Source: Limimaricola soesokkakensis (GTDB taxonomy: Bacteria; Pseudomonadota; Alphaproteobacteria; Rhodobacterales; Rhodobacteraceae). From it: a DNA stretch of 64,000 bases. The notes beneath the pieces were generated by a model. It was not told where the DNA came from. It did not search any database and saw nothing but the letters and a program-made list of their open reading frames with translations. This document shows positions 25,996 through 33,700 of this stretch, piece after piece (positions within the stretch are counted from its first letter, which is position 1; the number at the start of each line of letters is the position of its first letter). Both the position numbers and the translations under genes were made by a program. Location of the stretch: the NCBI RefSeq assembly GCF_900172345.1, contig NZ_FWFY01000008.1, positions 1 through 64,000 of the forward strand. The letters are read 5' to 3'.

Positions 25996-26133
25996 TCAGT
26001 TCGCCGGAATCGCCACCGTGGGATCGCCGCCATACCACCCGAAGAGATAGGCGGCGATTACGACTATACCGATGAGGACGGCAGCGATGATGCCCATGCT
26101 CTTGCGGGATTGCGTCACGTTCATGTTGGCCAT
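25996..26133 (-). CDS. 45-residue single-span membrane protein
   Basis: Too short for routine ORF lists, but it has an excellent ribosome site (AGGAGATCAAC before ATG 26131-26133), a basic N-terminus (MANMNVTQSRKSMG), one membrane helix (IIAAVLIGIVVIAAYLFGWY) and a short polar end (GGDPTVAIPAN). It lies 151 bp before the start of the glucan synthase gene on the same strand, so it could be cotranscribed with it. Similar tiny proteins with a YLFG end are frequent in Rhodobacterales, but I know of no function. Confidence 0.7.
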   Translation of the reverse strand: MANMNVTQSRKSMGIIAAVLIGIVVIAAYLFGWYGGDPTVAIPAN

Positions 26134-26256
26134 GTTGATCTCCTGCTTCGATCTCGAAGCTGCTTGCGGTGTGGGTGGCGCGGTTGCGCCTAGAAACTCG
26201 CCTTACGCGCGGCAGTGATCGGAGCGGGATGCGCTCCGCCACGATAGGAAAATGGC

Positions 26257-26391
26257 TCAGCGCTTCATCTTGAGTTTCGGCGCTGCCGCTTCACTGAAGA
26301 CCCGCACGACGCTCGACGGTGCGACCGGCGGGGCCTTCTTCTGCTTTGGCTTCTTCACTTCTGTGTTGCTTCGCTGCTGTCCCTTGGACAT
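26257..26391 (-). CDS. 44-residue lysine-rich protein
   Basis: It reads MSKGQQRSNTEVKKPKQKKA then PPVAPSSVV and ends PKLKMKR. It is strongly basic and without hydrophobic segments, so probably disordered and nucleic-acid binding or ribosome associated. Small MSKG-x-x-xxNKE-KKPK proteins are common and uncharacterised in alphaproteobacteria. The start is ATG 26389-26391 preceded by GAGCAGAAGG. Confidence 0.65.
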   Translation of the reverse strand: MSKGQQRSNTEVKKPKQKKAPPVAPSSVVRVFSEAAAPKLKMKR

Positions 26392-26466
26392 GCCTTCTGC
26401 TCCCCCTTGTGGATCGACCCGGGCTTGAGAAGCGCCGGATATGCATCGTGCTGCCGCTTCGAACGA

Positions 26467-26997
26467 TCAGCTCGACCTATGACGGTTCCGTATCGGCATG
26501 CCCTCGTTCTCGGCCGACTGGATGGCGAGCCTGTCGGCAAATGTCCTGAGTGCCTTGGCCATGGAAGAGAGCTCAGCCGTCTTGACACGACGCGCCTCAC
26601 GAGGTGGCGGGCTTGCATGAAGGCGTCGAAGTTCCGCCGCCGAAACCTGATCGGCCTGCATCAGCAGGCGCACGAGTGGGTCGGCCAGCATGCCCTCGAG
26701 AAAGGCATGCCTCAGGTCCGTGTCCGAGAGGCCGTCCTTTATGAGGGCCAACTCCAAATCGGCCAGCGACACGGTCAGGCTGCGCGACAGTCCGGGATGC
26801 GAGCCCCGCGGGTGCAGGTACACTCGGACTGAGGCCTTCCAGCCCTCCGGGTCCAGATGATCGAGAGGAGCCGCCAGCTCGGTCTCGAGGTCGTACTCTC
26901 CTGCCGGCAGCATTTCGTCGAAGCCAGGGAGCGTGAACGCGCGCGAGAAGGTTGCCGTTGTCCTGCTGACCATGTCGCCCGACGTCGCCCTGGGCAC
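26467..26997 (-). CDS. Unknown protein sharing its N-terminal module with the 27205 gene
   Basis: The 176-residue protein starts MPRATSGDMVSRTTATFSRA (a second possible start is the ninth codon, MVSRTT). Its N-terminus AFTLPGFDEMLPAGEYDLET matches the beginning of the neighbouring 99-residue protein (PFRISGYPDELPEGEYVVVV), so both carry one small beta-rich module. The rest includes GLSRSLTVSLADLELALIKD and DADQVS-type helical sequence and a C-terminal region ending AENEGMPIRNRH. Proteins with the LPGxDExLPxGxY module are frequent near stress genes in Rhizobiales and Rhodobacterales. The function is unknown. Confidence 0.7.
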   Translation of the reverse strand: MPRATSGDMVSRTTATFSRAFTLPGFDEMLPAGEYDLETELAAPLDHLDPEGWKASVRVYLHPRGSHPGLSRSLTVSLADLELALIKDGLSDTDLRHAFLEGMLADPLVRLLMQADQVSAAELRRLHASPPPREARRVKTAELSSMAKALRTFADRLAIQSAENEGMPIRNRHRSS

Positions 26998-27008
26998 GGT
27001 TTCAGAGT

Positions 27009-27146
27009 TCAGGACTTTTTTGGCGAATGGGCCGCATGGTCCTGTACCGGGGCAGACTCTTTCGTGGCAGGACTCTGTTGCGGGCTATTGGCCTCAGGCG
27101 ATTTCGGCGCCTGTGTCGCTTTCTTTGACAGGTCTTTGAAGGACAT
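27009..27146 (-). CDS. 45-residue hydrophilic protein rich in Lys, Pro and Ser
   Basis: It reads MSFKDLSKKATQAPKSPEAN and continues SPQQSPATKESAPVQDHAAH before ending SPKKS. A textbook ribosome site, AAAAGGAG, stands 6 bases before ATG 27144-27146. It is probably disordered. It lies between two genes that share a module (26467 and 27205) with short gaps, so the set is likely one transcript. Confidence 0.7.
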   Translation of the reverse strand: MSFKDLSKKATQAPKSPEANSPQQSPATKESAPVQDHAAHSPKKS

Positions 27147-27204
27147 TATGCGTCTCCTTTTCTGCGCTACAGGGTGGACGGGCCAGTGGTCCGGCTCGCG
27201 TTAT

Positions 27205-27504
27205 TCAGACCGGAAAGCTTTTAGCTCTCCTGGAGGCTTTGGCCGCAAGTGTCTGGTCGCGATCGAGAGCAGCCTCCAGCGCCTTCTGGGTAATCTGGCG
27301 CATCTCCGAAATGTCGGCTCGGCGCCCCCTGCCCTCCACGGCCAAGTAGGTGCCGGTTCTCCGATAGGCTTCGAAGCTCAGCCCCTGGAGAAGCTCTTCT
27401 TCGACGACCACCACGTACTCGCCTTCGGGCAGCTCGTCCGGATAGCCGGAGATGCGGAACGGATGGATAAACGTCACCACCGACTTGGAGGATCGCACGG
27501 TCAT
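27205..27504 (-). CDS. 99-residue protein with the LPxGEY module (paralogue of 26467)
   Basis: I chose ATG 27502-27504 (MTVRSSKSVVTFIHPFRISG) because of the GGGAGAA ribosome site upstream; an upstream start at 27558 adds 18 residues with no site. The protein contains DELPEGEYVVVVEEELLQGL and SFEAYRRTGTYLAVEGRGRR. It is soluble and beta-rich at the front, helical at the end. It is the first of five minus-strand genes leading to the glucan synthase gene. No known function. Confidence 0.7.
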   Translation of the reverse strand: MTVRSSKSVVTFIHPFRISGYPDELPEGEYVVVVEEELLQGLSFEAYRRTGTYLAVEGRGRRADISEMRQITQKALEAALDRDQTLAAKASRRAKSFPV

Positions 27505-27848
27505 CTCGAAGTTCTCCCGAACTGCTGACAGGCACGGCTCGCGCCAGTCGTCGGTCAAGGGCCCTGCCCCTACCGACTGACAGAGGGACCTTACGCTCCA
27601 GCCCTGAGGGAGAGGCTGATCGATGTTAGCGTTGGCCGAAAATCTCGGAAAATATATGACATGGACGCCCCTTCATTAACGGATGTTGCGCCAGCTCAAG
27701 CGACTGATCTGCATCAGCGCGTCCTTGCGCCATTTGTGCGAGAATGAGCCATTCCACACCCGACTGCTTGGAGAAGCATCCAGAAATACCTGCTTCTTCC
27801 ACGGGCAGCGCAGACCTTGAGCCGGTGTGCTCACGAAAGGCTATCGGC
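27505..27848. other. Divergent intergenic region of the small-gene cluster
   Basis: This 344-bp region separates the minus-strand small-gene cluster from the plus-strand 27849 gene. No open frame is convincing, and I looked for but did not find a clear GGAAC/CGTT extracytoplasmic-sigma promoter pair. Promoters in both directions must lie here. Confidence 0.4.
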
Positions 27849-28274
27849 ATGATTGAGACAGACCAGCTTCATTCCGCCCCGAGCGATTGCGATCGATTTC
27901 TCTTTGCCCCGGTGGGTGAGGACAAGAACGGCTATGTCGTGACCGTCCTGTCGGCCTTCGCAAGGCTCGGCCTCGATCCAAGAAAAGAGGCCTCGGATCT
28001 CGCGGGGTTGTCGCGACCGGCCGCGCGCGAACGGCTCGACCGGCTGCTTGCTGGATTTCTCGATGTGCCAGCGCTCAGGCAGGGGCATTGGCTCACGGCC
28101 GAACGTCTGGCTTCGCTGCTGCCCGAACAGATGCGGTCCGGAGCCACCCTTCGTGACGATGGGACGCCCGGAGGAGTTCGCACAAAGCCCGAATTGCCTG
28201 TCTTCTGGCTGCTCATGATCCTGCTAGCGCTTGTTCAGATCCTGTACTTTAGCCTGTCAGGCACCGGAGAATGA
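27849..28274 (+). CDS. Unknown tail-anchored membrane protein
   Basis: The 141-residue protein has a soluble, helix-rich N-terminal domain (KNGYVVTVLSAFARLGLDPR ... LSRPAARERLDRLLAGFLDV) and one C-terminal membrane helix (PVFWLLMILLALVQILYFSL) followed by a short polar end. I chose ATG 27849; the frame is open from 27744, but no ribosome site is near that start, whereas GAAAGG precedes 27849. The stop overlaps the next gene's ATG (ATGA), so the pair is coupled. Family not recognised. Confidence 0.65.
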   Translation: MIETDQLHSAPSDCDRFLFAPVGEDKNGYVVTVLSAFARLGLDPRKEASDLAGLSRPAARERLDRLLAGFLDVPALRQGHWLTAERLASLLPEQMRSGATLRDDGTPGGVRTKPELPVFWLLMILLALVQILYFSLSGTGE

Positions 28275-28675
28275 TCCTGCCGTTTCCCAACCTCCGACCC
28301 TTTCCAGGGTCCGCACGGAAATCCATTCCGCCGCAAGAGGCCTTGCTTTGGAAGATCGAAAGGACCCTCTGGGGCGGTCGCCTATCAGAGGCGCGCGCCT
28401 CGACGGCGGCGGATGCCGTGTTCATTCTTCCTGATCAGAGTTGTCCCCTTCGAGGGGTCGACATCTGGACCGGATGGCTGCAAGCCTCGGACTGGTCCTC
28501 TGTCTCGTTGCTCGACAGGCTCTTCACGCGCAGCGGCGGCACGATCCTGCTTGCCTACCGCGTGTCAGCGAACCAGGCGGATAGCGCGATATTCGAGGCG
28601 CTCTGCATGTCTTCGTTTCACCTGCGGGAGGGGGATTGGCTGCGGGTCTCGCACCAACAAACTCTATTGGCCTGA
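28271..28675 (+). CDS. Unknown protein coupled to 27849
   Basis: The 134-residue protein starts with the 4-nt ATGA overlap. It contains PPQEALLWKIERTLWGGRLS, CPLRGVDIWTGWLQASDW and SAIFEALCMSSFHLREGDWL, has no signal peptide and seems globular. The tight coupling to a tail-anchored protein suggests a cytoplasmic partner bound at the membrane. I do not recognise it. It is convergent with the Crp/Fnr gene, whose end is 54 bp away. Confidence 0.6.
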   Translation: MILPFPNLRPFPGSARKSIPPQEALLWKIERTLWGGRLSEARASTAADAVFILPDQSCPLRGVDIWTGWLQASDWSSVSLLDRLFTRSGGTILLAYRVSANQADSAIFEALCMSSFHLREGDWLRVSHQQTLLA

Positions 28676-28728
28676 AGGCCGAAGCGCGGTCTTGGGTGGC
28701 GTGTCCCCAAGTTTCTCTATCGGCTTCG

Positions 28729-29463
28729 TCAACGGAGCATAGGGCCCATCTGGTCGAGGTAGGCCGGGTCAAAGTCGGCCAAGGCGACGAGGCGTGGGTA
28801 ATCGTCGAAAGTGACATGGCCGCCCCGGAAGGTCACCAATCTCTCCTCACGCAATTGCCGGAGCACGCGATTGACATGCACCGCACTCAATCCCAGTGCA
28901 TCCGCGAGATGGTATTGGGTCAGCGGACAATCATAGCCTGACTTGTCCCCCATGCCGACCAGCGCCAGCCGGGCCCCCAGCTCAAGCAGCATGTGGGCCA
29001 TACGTTCCGACGCATTGCGCCGTCCCAGCCCCACCAGATGCTCCACGACCATCGCCTCGTCCCGCGACGCCGCCCAGAGGACCGCTGTCGCCAAGCGGGG
29101 AGTACGCGCAAACGCGTCCAAAAGATCCTGTCTCAGAACTTCAGCAGCCTCGATCTCCACAATAGGTTCGATGCCATGGTCAGAAGTATGCAGAAGGATG
29201 CTCCGCAAGCCGAGAAAATCACCCGGGATCTGAAAATCGATGATTTGTCGGGAACCGTCGGGCTGCGATTTGTAAGAGCAGACCCAACCAGAAGACAGGA
29301 TGTAGGCGGCCTGTTCCGATTGCCCTTGATGCACGAGATCATGCCCTGCCACGAAGGTCCTGCGGCGCCGGTGCAGCCGTGACAGCACATCGAGCTCCGT
29401 CGCCGACAGGGCGACGAAAGCACCAAGCTTTCGCGCAAAGGCGTCGGATATGTTGGTGGCCAA
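28729..29463 (-). CDS. Crp/Fnr-family transcription regulator
   Basis: The 244-residue protein has a cyclic-nucleotide-binding-like beta roll (VAGHDLVHQGQSEQAAYILS ... IIDFQIPGDFLGLRSILL), a long dimer helix and a Crp-type helix-turn-helix (LTQYHLADALGLSAVHVNRV LRQLREE). It lacks the N-terminal cysteine cluster of oxygen-sensing FNR. It resembles the abundant alphaproteobacterial Crp/Fnr regulators of stress or nitrogen-oxide response with unknown ligand. It is divergent from the 29615 gene, which it may control. Confidence 0.85.
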   Translation of the reverse strand: MATNISDAFARKLGAFVALSATELDVLSRLHRRRRTFVAGHDLVHQGQSEQAAYILSSGWVCSYKSQPDGSRQIIDFQIPGDFLGLRSILLHTSDHGIEPIVEIEAAEVLRQDLLDAFARTPRLATAVLWAASRDEAMVVEHLVGLGRRNASERMAHMLLELGARLALVGMGDKSGYDCPLTQYHLADALGLSAVHVNRVLRQLREERLVTFRGGHVTFDDYPRLVALADFDPAYLDQMGPMLR

Positions 29464-29614
29464 ATGCTCTCCTCCATGTGCCGGAATAGCAGGAACTTCG
29501 AACGCGATGGCTGCTTTCGATCAGTACTCCATACGGTGGTTCATGCCAGCATAGCGACGATCGTGCGACTTTCGGAATTCTCCGACGGCGTTTCGATCAG
29601 AGAGGGTTTTTCGA

Positions 29615-29851
29615 ATGACCGATCAGAACACTCTTTCCGGCATGGCCGCACTCTCGATCTGCGAAGCACTCCTTCTCGCGCTCGGTGATGGCCAATTACT
29701 ATCAGAAAGCGAGATTCAGGGTGTCCTACAGGATGCTGCGACAACGCATGAAAATGCGATTGGGGTGGGAGTCGACGTTCAGACGCACCGTGCAGTTGCT
29801 GACCTCATCCGAGAGATCAGAGTCAGTGAAAACTCGGTTCGGCACCGCTGA
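29615..29851 (+). CDS. 78-residue unknown protein
   Basis: It reads MTDQNTLSGMAALSICEALL, LALGDGQLLSESEIQGVLQD and ends with IREIRVSENSVRHR. It is helical and soluble. Proteins of this kind (SG-x-AAxSICE-x-LLLAL) are widespread, short and uncharacterised in alphaproteobacteria. A GAGAGGG stretch stands a little far upstream (10 bases). It is divergent from the Crp/Fnr gene. Confidence 0.65.
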   Translation: MTDQNTLSGMAALSICEALLLALGDGQLLSESEIQGVLQDAATTHENAIGVGVDVQTHRAVADLIREIRVSENSVRHR

Positions 29852-30282
29852 GCGTTGGCTGAAACTCTCGCGCGTCGGGGAAGCGAACTTCCTCACATTA
29901 GACCATGCCCGCTACTACCTTTTTCGTTATATGGCCCCCTCCCGACTTCTTAGGGTCAGGATTTTTGTAACGGGGGCGTCTCAGTCAAGGAGCATTGCGC
30001 AACGGCGGCGGTCCCGCAGCGGCGGGGCATGAAGCACGGTCCATATCGCTTTCAGCATTGACGTGGCCTTCGCCTGAGGTCCTCGGGGGCACATGCTTCG
30101 GTCCGGGGTCAGCGCGGGGGCTGCCAACAAGATGCTGGTTCGCTGCAATTCCGATGTGCCCATCTCATTAGCGTGCTTGGTCATTACCAGCAACTGTCCC
30201 GAGCACGGCATCATCGAAACCACGTCCCTGCGGGACCTCGAAGGCCTGCAACCACGCAGGCAACGGGTAGAGCCTCGGTTGA
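29852..30282. other. Gap without a recognisable gene
   Basis: Short frames on both strands carry no family signature. The stretch adjoins IS110 and IS5 debris on the right and may be older IS-flanking sequence. Confidence 0.3.
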
Positions 30283-30398
30283 TCAGGTCATCTTCGGAGC
30301 GGCCTCTGTCTGGAAGGTTGTGCCGTCGACCCAGATCCGATCTAGGATGACCGCGATACGACGCGCCAAAGTGACCACGGCGCGCTGGCGTCCCCGGC
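30283..30398 (-). pseudogene. C-terminal end of an IS110/IS116-family transposase
   Basis: The minus strand reads ERRGRQRAVVTLARRIAVIL and then DRIWVDGTTFQ, the typical end of Transposase_20 proteins (A-x-VALARKLAVI-x-HRMW-x-DGT-x-F). Only about 38 residues remain, joined directly to the front of an IS5 transposase. Confidence 0.65.
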
Positions 30399-30399
30399 G

Positions 30400-30644
30400 C
30401 TCCAGCGTTTCCAACGGCTGTAGAGGGTCTCTGTCGGGCCATACTCCTTCGGGGCACAGCGCCACCGCAGGCCGTTGCGGTTGACGAAGATGATGCCGCT
30501 CAGGACCCGCCGATCATCGACACGTGGCTTGCCATGGCTCTTTGGAAGTTTGGAGGATCAGAAAACAGTCCGGGGGACTGTTTTCCCGACATACGGCTGC
30601 AGCCGGGCCATCTGCTCGGTCGTCAGCCAGAAAAGATTGCTCAT
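30400..30644 (-). pseudogene. N-terminal fragment of an IS5-family transposase
   Basis: From ATG 30642-30644 the strand reads MSNLFWLTTEQMARLQPYV, then about 45 extra bases including a palindrome and an in-frame stop, and resumes PKSHGKPRVDDRRVLSGIIF and VNRNGLRWRCAPKEYGPTET. This is the DUF4096-type N-terminus of IS5 transposases; the DDE domain is gone. The fragment ends at a junction with IS110 debris near 30400. Confidence 0.7.
30561..30585. repeat. 25-bp palindrome inserted in the IS5 fragment
   Basis: GAAAACAGTCC and GGACTGTTTTC are exact inverted copies around GGG. It lies exactly where extra sequence interrupts the conserved QP..PKSHGKP of IS5 transposases. On the plus strand it would read ENSPGDCF. 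Confidence 0.75.
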
Positions 30645-30702
30645 TGATCATGCTCGGGGAGCCTGAAGTACGCAGCCTCATCAAGATCAATGGATCCCGA
30701 GC

Positions 30703-33700
30703 CTAGAGAAGATCCAGCGTGAAGGCATCCGGCGCCGTGGCCGAAAAATCGATGTAATCGATGCGGAGCGGTTCGCTGCCGTTCATCTGTCCGACGAGTT
30801 CGACCTTTTCGCCGGTGCCGATCGCCACGTTGGAAATCAGGCGGCTCGTTGCCGTGGATCTATTGGCCAGCGGATCGCCGAGATCCTGGTCCCAGAACCA
30901 GTTCTCGACCTCCCGCCCGTTCACCAGGACCGAAAGGTTGGACACCCCGTCCGTTTCGTCAAAATACCCGATGGTGAGGTCGTAGAAACCCTCCGGCCGG
31001 TCGAACATGTAGGAAGCACGCTGCTCGCCCGAACCATCCGCCTGAAGTACCGCTCCCGCCGAGGCGGCTCCGAGCGGTTTGACCTTGAATGCGACGTCGC
31101 GAGCGAGATCTTCGGCTTCGATCCGGAAAGCGGCGGGTGGTGGCGCCGAAACATTCACCACGAATATCGCCAGGGCGTGCTGGACGGGCACCGGGTTACC
31201 ACTTGTGTCTCGGACCTCGAGGGCATTCAAGGTGACGCTGTAGAAGCCGTTGTCCGCGGCATCCCAGCTTCCGCCCGGCGCATTCACGATGTAATCCACA
31301 CTCCGTGGTGTGCCATCGGAGTCTTGATCGACGTTGAAGCCCGATACGACCAGCCGGGAACCCGGCCCGCTGATCTGGATATCGCCTACATCGATGCTCG
31401 AGACGTCGATCGCGACATTGTCGGAATAGGTCACGCGCAGTATCGCATCCGGCGCTCCCGCCTGTGCGGCGCCTATGTCGGGAGCAAGGACAGCGTCGAT
31501 CTTGGGCGGCACGGTATCCGGTCTTGCGGGGCGGAAATCGATGTAGTCAACGCGCAGCGGCTCGCTGCCGTCCTGCCGCCCGACCAGTTCGATCCTGGAA
31601 CCATCGTCGATCGTCACGCCGGAGATATGCCGGCTCGTCGCCGTGGCCGCGTTCGCCAGAGGACTGCCGAGGTCTTGGTCCCACAGCCAGCTGTCGATCG
31701 CGATGCCATCGACCAGGATCGCAAGGTTCGAGACCCCGTCGGTCTCGTCGAAATAGCCAAGCGTGAGGTCATAGACCCCGCCGGGCCGGTCGAACAGATA
31801 GCTTGCTCGTTGCTCGCCGGGCCCGTCCGCTTGCAGGACCTTGCCGGCCGAGGCGACTGCGAGGGCCTTGACCTTGAGCGCCACGTCACGCGTGAAATCT
31901 TCTGCCTCGACCCTGAACGGCTCGGGCGGGGGCATGCTTGCAAATTCGTCGATCCTCAGCTCCACCGCGCCAATATCCGGCGTGCCGCTCACGCCGGGCA
32001 GATCGGTATCGCGCGCCTCGCCCCGCTGGTCGGTCGCCAGTCCCAGCGGGTTGGCGCCTGCGTCGAGAGCCGGGCTGAGACTGCGTGGCAGATGCGTCAG
32101 CGTCGGGCCGCCATTGTCGGCGAGCGGGCCAAGGAAAGGCGCCACGGGCAAGGCAATCGTTCCGACGATGTCGCCGTTGATGCCGTCGCTGAAGATGCTG
32201 CCATCCCCGATCAGGTTGTTGCCAAGGCTGATTGCCGCGCCACCGCTTTCGGTAACGTCGGCAGCCCCGTTCCCGGCAATGATGCTGGACGCGATCCTCG
32301 TCACGCCGTCGCTGAGCGGTGTCTCTTCAAAAGATCTGCCGAGAAAGATGCCGACGACGTTCTCCGTGACCGTGCTGTTGGAAATGCCGATCTCCCCCGA
32401 GCGGTTGTAGATCCCGCCGGGGTCCTGAAAGATGTGTCCGCCATAGCCATTGCCGGAAAAGGTCGAGTTCACGACAGTCACGTCCCTGAGGGCGCCGCCG
32501 GTCGAGTTGAAGAGACCCCAGAGCAGGTTGTTGCTGATCGTGCTGTCCCGGACATCCAGCGATCCCTCGTCGTTGAAGATGCCGGCCACCTGATGACCAT
32601 CGACGGTGGTACCAAGGAGGGACAGATCACCCCTGTTCCACACGCCGCTATCCACGCTATCGCGGACCTCGGAATGGCGCATGGTCAGTTTTTCCTGGTT
32701 GTAGATGGCGCTGTCGGCGCCGCCATTCGTCAGCACCAAACCGTCCAGAACAACCTCCCGGACCTCTTCGCCCGAGCCGCGGACGATCGTTGCGACGCGA
32801 GACAGGCCGTCGGCGTCGATCACCACGTCCGCCGTGCCGTCATCGTCGAGATCGCCATCGATGACCATCGATTGCGCGATGTCGAGTGCCGTTCCGCCCA
32901 GCACGATCGTCCCGCCGCCCGCGAAGGCCTCGCCCGGGCCGTCGGCGAAGCCGATGGTCGAACCGGGCGCGAAGGCGCCCCGGTTGACGGCCTCGATCGC
33001 CTCGCGCAACGAGGTGAGGCCATCACCCGGATCCACGACGTCGAGCGTGGTATCGACCGTAAGAGTGCTCGCGGGGGGCGGGGCCCCGTACTCGGCCGCA
33101 TCCAGTTCTACCGCGCCGATGTCGGTCGTGCCGCCGATCCCGGGAAGGTCGGTGTCTCGTGGCTTTCCACGCTGGTCCGTCCTCAATCCGTCCGGGTTGG
33201 CGCCAGCATCCAGCACCGGGCTGTCGGCGAGCGGTTCATGCGTGGCGGTCGGCCCGCCGTTCATCCTCAGCGGCAAGAGCTTCGGATCGACCGGGGTCGT
33301 GGAGGTTCCCACGATATCCCCCAGAACGCCGTCCTGGAACGCGCCACCGGCCCCGTCGCCATTCGCGATCAGGTTGTTGCCGAGGCTCAGGAAGCCATCG
33401 CCGGAAGCGTTCTCGACGATCGTCGAGCCGATCCGGACCACGGCCTCATGCGACTCGATGCTGCCTGCCAGGGTACTGTTGACGAGATCGAGACTGGCGC
33501 GGTAGGCCGAGACCAGCGGGCGGGTGCCGGGACCGCTGATGGTGCTGTTCTCTATCCGTGCGGTCGGATTCGATCCGTAATACCCGCCGAGAAACAGATC
33601 CTGACCGTCGCCTCCGTAAGTCACCTCGTTCCCGGAGATGGTGCTGCGGCTGATCAGCAGATGGCCTGCCGCATGGTATAGGCCTCCGCCAGCCCCGAAA

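Noticed and set aside
27505-27848. EcfG-type stress promoter (GGAAC-N16/17-CGTT) for the small-gene cluster
   Set aside because: No pair with acceptable match and spacing was found on either strand.
31177-33681. 834-codon plus-strand frame opposite the large CBM protein
   Set aside because: Antisense shadow; the repeated modules with conserved residues are on the minus strand.
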